A DNA stretch of 64,000 nucleotides, taken from positions 798,001 through 862,000 of the forward strand of contig JAQPZY010001628.1 of assembly GCA_029931535.1 (NCBI GenBank). Direction: 5' to 3'. Under the pieces are notes generated by a model. That model saw only the letters and a program-made list of their open reading frames with translations. It was not told where the DNA came from and made no database searches. Shown one piece after another: positions 61,233 to 64,000 of the stretch. The position numbers were made by a program, and so were the translations under genes. The stretch is from Margaritifera margaritifera (Eukaryota; Mollusca; Bivalvia; Unionida; Margaritiferidae). Numbering within the stretch: position 1 is the stretch's first letter; every line of letters starts with the position of its first letter.

Positions 61233-61323
61233 CTATTGGGATGAAGAATTTGTCACCAGTCTCCATTACTGTGCTAGTACGATGAATCTTCACACAAATC
61301 TTTCCCCTTCTTATTGTGAAACA
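61233..61323 (-). CDS. CENP-C-like protein, internal exon (cupin domain core)
   Basis: Acceptor TTTTCTTTTCAG precedes TGT; the donor after 61233 is GTAAAA. The 91-bp exon reads CFTIRRGKICVKIHRTSTVM then ETGDKFFIPI plus one base. This is the middle of a cupin barrel: an F-x-I-x-x-G-x-x-x-V strand pair, then S/T-x-x-G-D-x-F-F-x-P. It has no metal-binding histidine pair, as expected for CENP-C cupins. Phase 0 at the start and phase 1 at the end match both neighbours. Confidence 0.87.
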
Positions 61324-62407
61324 CTGAAAAGAAAAGACTGAATATGAACAGAAATTGATTCTAGATAAAAGATACAATGATTTATAAAATTAATGACCCA
61401 AATTGTTCACATGATCTTGACCTTATTTCAATATCTCCTGATAAACCTACATGCAAAGTTTGATGACAACACTTTGGAGAGACAGTAATTTATGTAAAAA
61501 CAAGAGCTGTCATTGGGCAGCAGTGCCATTCATGGCAGATTTAGGAAACTTCAAAAGTGAATGGATCACTATGAAAATTGCACTTTCAACTCAAATATAA
61601 ATCACAGTGAGCTATATTTTGCACTTCTCTGATTATGATTTAAGTTTCATGTTTAAATCTGTTCCTCAGGTGCAACTGATGTTTTGTTAAGGTGAGTGAA
61701 GCTGTTCTTGGACATAAACAAAGCACAAGAACAGAATGCCATAGTAATGCACATAATTAACTACAGTCAGTGAAGCATAAAATGTTGTATGTTCACGTTC
61801 AGAGTGCAGTATGCATCCTCTCAAATTCTCATAACTTTACTATGAGTAGTGACTGAAAAACATTGCCAAATATTAAAATTCTGTTTGAGATGGCAGTGTG
61901 GTGCACAAAAAAATACCCCCAATCTTGTATCATCACCTATGCAGGTGAAGTAAAACTCATTTTCAACTAAAAAGCTTGGTATTAGGAACATGCAACAAAT
62001 TTGGTTAAGCCAAAATATGGAAGTTATTGCTAGGTAACAAAATGGTTGAACAAAGGGCAAGTAATCCATACAATACCAAACGATCAAGTTAATATCTAAT
62101 CCAAATAGCTGCTATAAATCACTTTAGCAATTTGAATGAAATACAAAATCAAAAGCGAAAGATACAACATGGAAAAGAAAATGCCATCCCATAGTTTATT
62201 GTGCTAAGATTTAAGTGGACATGCCTGTTTGAATATGCATTGTTTCGAACGAAGAACTGATTTAAAAAAAAAAAAAAAAAAGATAGGAAAGTATTCAGTT
62301 TCTGAGATGATAATGATGATGATACTCCTGTTTTGCTATTATTAACTTAGTTTAAACAAGAATTCAATGTACATGAAAAGGGCAAGTTTTTTATTCTAAC
62401 TGCTTAC
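61324..62407 (-). other. CENP-C-like intron of 1084 bp
   Basis: Runs from donor GTAAGC at 62407 to acceptor TTTTCAG at 61324. It contains AACAAGAGCTGTCATTGGGC at about 61499, which I recall as the start of a widespread mollusc repeat, and a poly-A tract near 62265-62280. Confidence 0.8.
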
Positions 62408-62583
62408 CACAGCATATGCTGTAACTAACTGCTCTGTCTTTTCTGCAAGAGGTTGCAGGATGAGTGTCCCCATGTTGAAAAAGGGCTGGTCAAGCATTAT
62501 AGCCAGAATAAAGGGGTCCTCTTTTGTTGCTGGGTCACCATGGGGACCAACAAATTCATACATGCTTTTGGGAGCCAAACACT
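62408..62583 (-). CDS. CENP-C-like protein, internal exon (cupin domain start)
   Basis: Read on the minus strand, acceptor TTGACAG is followed by AG and 58 codons, then donor GTAAGC after 62408. The peptide contains SMYEFVGPHG, FILAIMLDQPFF and NMGTLILQPLAEKTEQL, ending TAYAV. The F-F-x-x-G-x-L-x-L-x-P-x-x-x-K pattern is the first strand pair of the CENP-C C-terminal cupin. An alternative start two bases later (62581) would give phase 0; the upstream exon needed to decide is not in the window. The CENP-C signature motif that binds CENP-A nucleosomes must lie further upstream and is not seen here. Confidence 0.85.
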
Positions 62584-62997
62584 CTGTCAATGATATAAAA
62601 ATATAGTAGGTACGTGCATCAACCGAAAACGTTCAAACACAAATATATGGAAAGAGAATAATGATCATCAGTCACTGTACATTTAATCAGACAACAGAGA
62701 ATTAAATATGATTATAAAAACTGGATGAAAATTAGAACTCAAAGCTAAGAAACCTGAAGCATGTACAACAAACTTACTTTACCTGTTGAGAAAAAGCTGT
62801 ACACTGAAACCCATTAGTAAATATACTCGTATTAGGCAAATTTTAAGAACCTAACAAAGTAATAATTCCAGTCACTGGAGTCGTAAAAATTATTATTTCT
62901 TTTGTAAAGCCAGACAAGTTCCCTATGTCTTGGGCACATAATCATGATACTAAAATTGGGCCTATTTCATTTTCAAATTAGTTTTGATGTCTGTGTG

Positions 62998-63030
<33 letters not shown>

Positions 63031-64000
63031 AATCAGTCATTATTATATCTTCAATTTAAGTTTTTTGATCAAATGCATATGGAATGCTCAACACAAAACA
63101 ATATGTAAACCCTTCTACCCTAAAAGAGATAACTGAACCAACTGCTATGAATATAAAAAAGACATGATCATGACATAGCATGTTTGTCTATTTCAATAAA
63201 ATTTTGTTTATGATGACAACATGTTACTGATCCATACAGTTTCTCTAAACAAGACTCAAATGTACTGCAGTTTTATGATTTCTGTATCTGACCTGGAGAT
63301 CATAAAACTCAGAGCTCGGGTTTTTAGTCTGAGGTAATTGAAAACAACAACGTAATAGAAGTCAAATCCTTTGTGACATAAAAACTCCAGCTCAAACTCA
63401 AGCTTAAAGTTGTATTATTTCTGGGCCTGATCCAAAAAAACATTCTTAAAGAAAATCATTAGAGGACAAATTTGATTTCTTATGTTAATTTTACCATTTA
63501 TAAAGTAATCCCAACTAGGAAATCAAGAGTCATTTTGAGAGACTAATGCACTACTGACCAAATAGAATTTCTAGAAATCCAAGATAAGATTGTTTATTTT
63601 TTTTAACTGCTGAGAACTGATATGACAACTGGCCATCCCAGAAGCTCTATGACCATTAGAGCTACAAACAAAAAGGTCCCAGTAGTGAAGAGAATCTATT
63701 GGAAATTGCCTGGTCATCATTCATGTGTGTATCTGACGCAAAAAATGTAATCACACTGACATGCATAGACCAGTAATCAATGCATATAAAAAATAATCAG
63801 TTGAAGTGGGTAATCAATCTATGCAATGGTTACAGAACCAAACTGAACAGAACAGAACAAAACTTTACTGAAGTCAAGTCAAGTATAATCAAAGTACTAT
63901 AATATAAGAAGGCTTTGTGGTGTAATATCAATTTAAGTGAGAAGAGAGAATACAGAAAATGAAAGAAAATCAGAGAGAGAGACAGACAGACAGAGAGAGA
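62584..64000 (-). other. Upstream intron of the CENP-C-like gene
   Basis: No exon was recognised upstream of 62583 to the window edge. A (CT)n microsatellite of 27 bp lies at 63001-63027 and a GA/GACA-rich tract at 63970-64000. Confidence 0.55.

Noticed and set aside
62584..64000. Search for the CENP-C signature motif or further upstream exons
   Set aside because: No convincing exon with matching splice phase was visible on the minus strand. The rest of the gene is probably beyond the window.

Overview
This is a eukaryotic nuclear window from an AT-rich, repeat-rich animal genome. Split genes with GT-AG splice sites, fossil DIRS and non-LTR retrotransposons, and many dispersed and tandem repeats point to a marine invertebrate. 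A mollusc, perhaps a bivalve, is my best guess, because of the dispersed GTGACCTTGACCTTTGAC and GTGAGCGATATCAGG type repeats. That is inference from memory of such genomes, not a database result. There is no sign of prokaryotic organisation. Nearly all long reading frames are microsatellites, chance frames or transposon debris.

Host genes. Two plus-strand exons (662-766 and 28711-28812) each encode the last 33-34 residues of a calcyphosin-like EF-hand protein. They lie 28 kb apart and differ at 16 synonymous positions but only five of the first 30 residues. They are either alternative terminal exons of one gene or the ends of two tandem genes. On the minus strand, three exons (62583-62408, 61323-61233, 48899-48781) splice in frame into the C-terminal cupin (dimerisation) domain of a centromere protein C (CENP-C)-like protein. 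The rest of that gene lies beyond the right edge.

Layout. 1-6.4 kb: calcyphosin end and mostly featureless flank. 6.4-9.1 kb: DIRS fossil 3 (plus). 9.9-11.2 kb: dispersed repeat and a foldback element. 12.5-12.8 kb: hAT-type MITE with a perfect 8-bp target duplication. 13.1-17.3 kb: minisatellite, tRNA-derived SINE head and an antisense LINE. 18-18.8 kb: 371-bp tandem duplication. 20.3-21.1 kb: cluster of TTCTTCnnGAAGAA palindromes. 21.2-24.5 kb: tandem-repeat block split by a LINE fossil. 25.2-28.6 kb: large inverted repeat ending 100 bp before the second calcyphosin exon. 30-40 kb: several tandem-repeat families. 40.5-46.2 kb: LINE tail and DIRS fossil 1. 46.7-48.2 kb: minisatellites and a perfect-TIR element beyond the CENP-C stop codon. 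48.9-61.2 kb: one 12.3-kb CENP-C intron filled by a repeat block, a pogo/Tigger-type MITE inside an older inverted repeat, and DIRS fossil 2.

The three DIRS copies are broken in complementary ways (two keep gag and RT, one keeps RNase H and recombinase pieces), so none is autonomous. Two still show the inverted terminal repeats and internal complementary region that define DIRS1-type elements. Most remaining sequence is intergenic or intronic and holds nothing I can identify.
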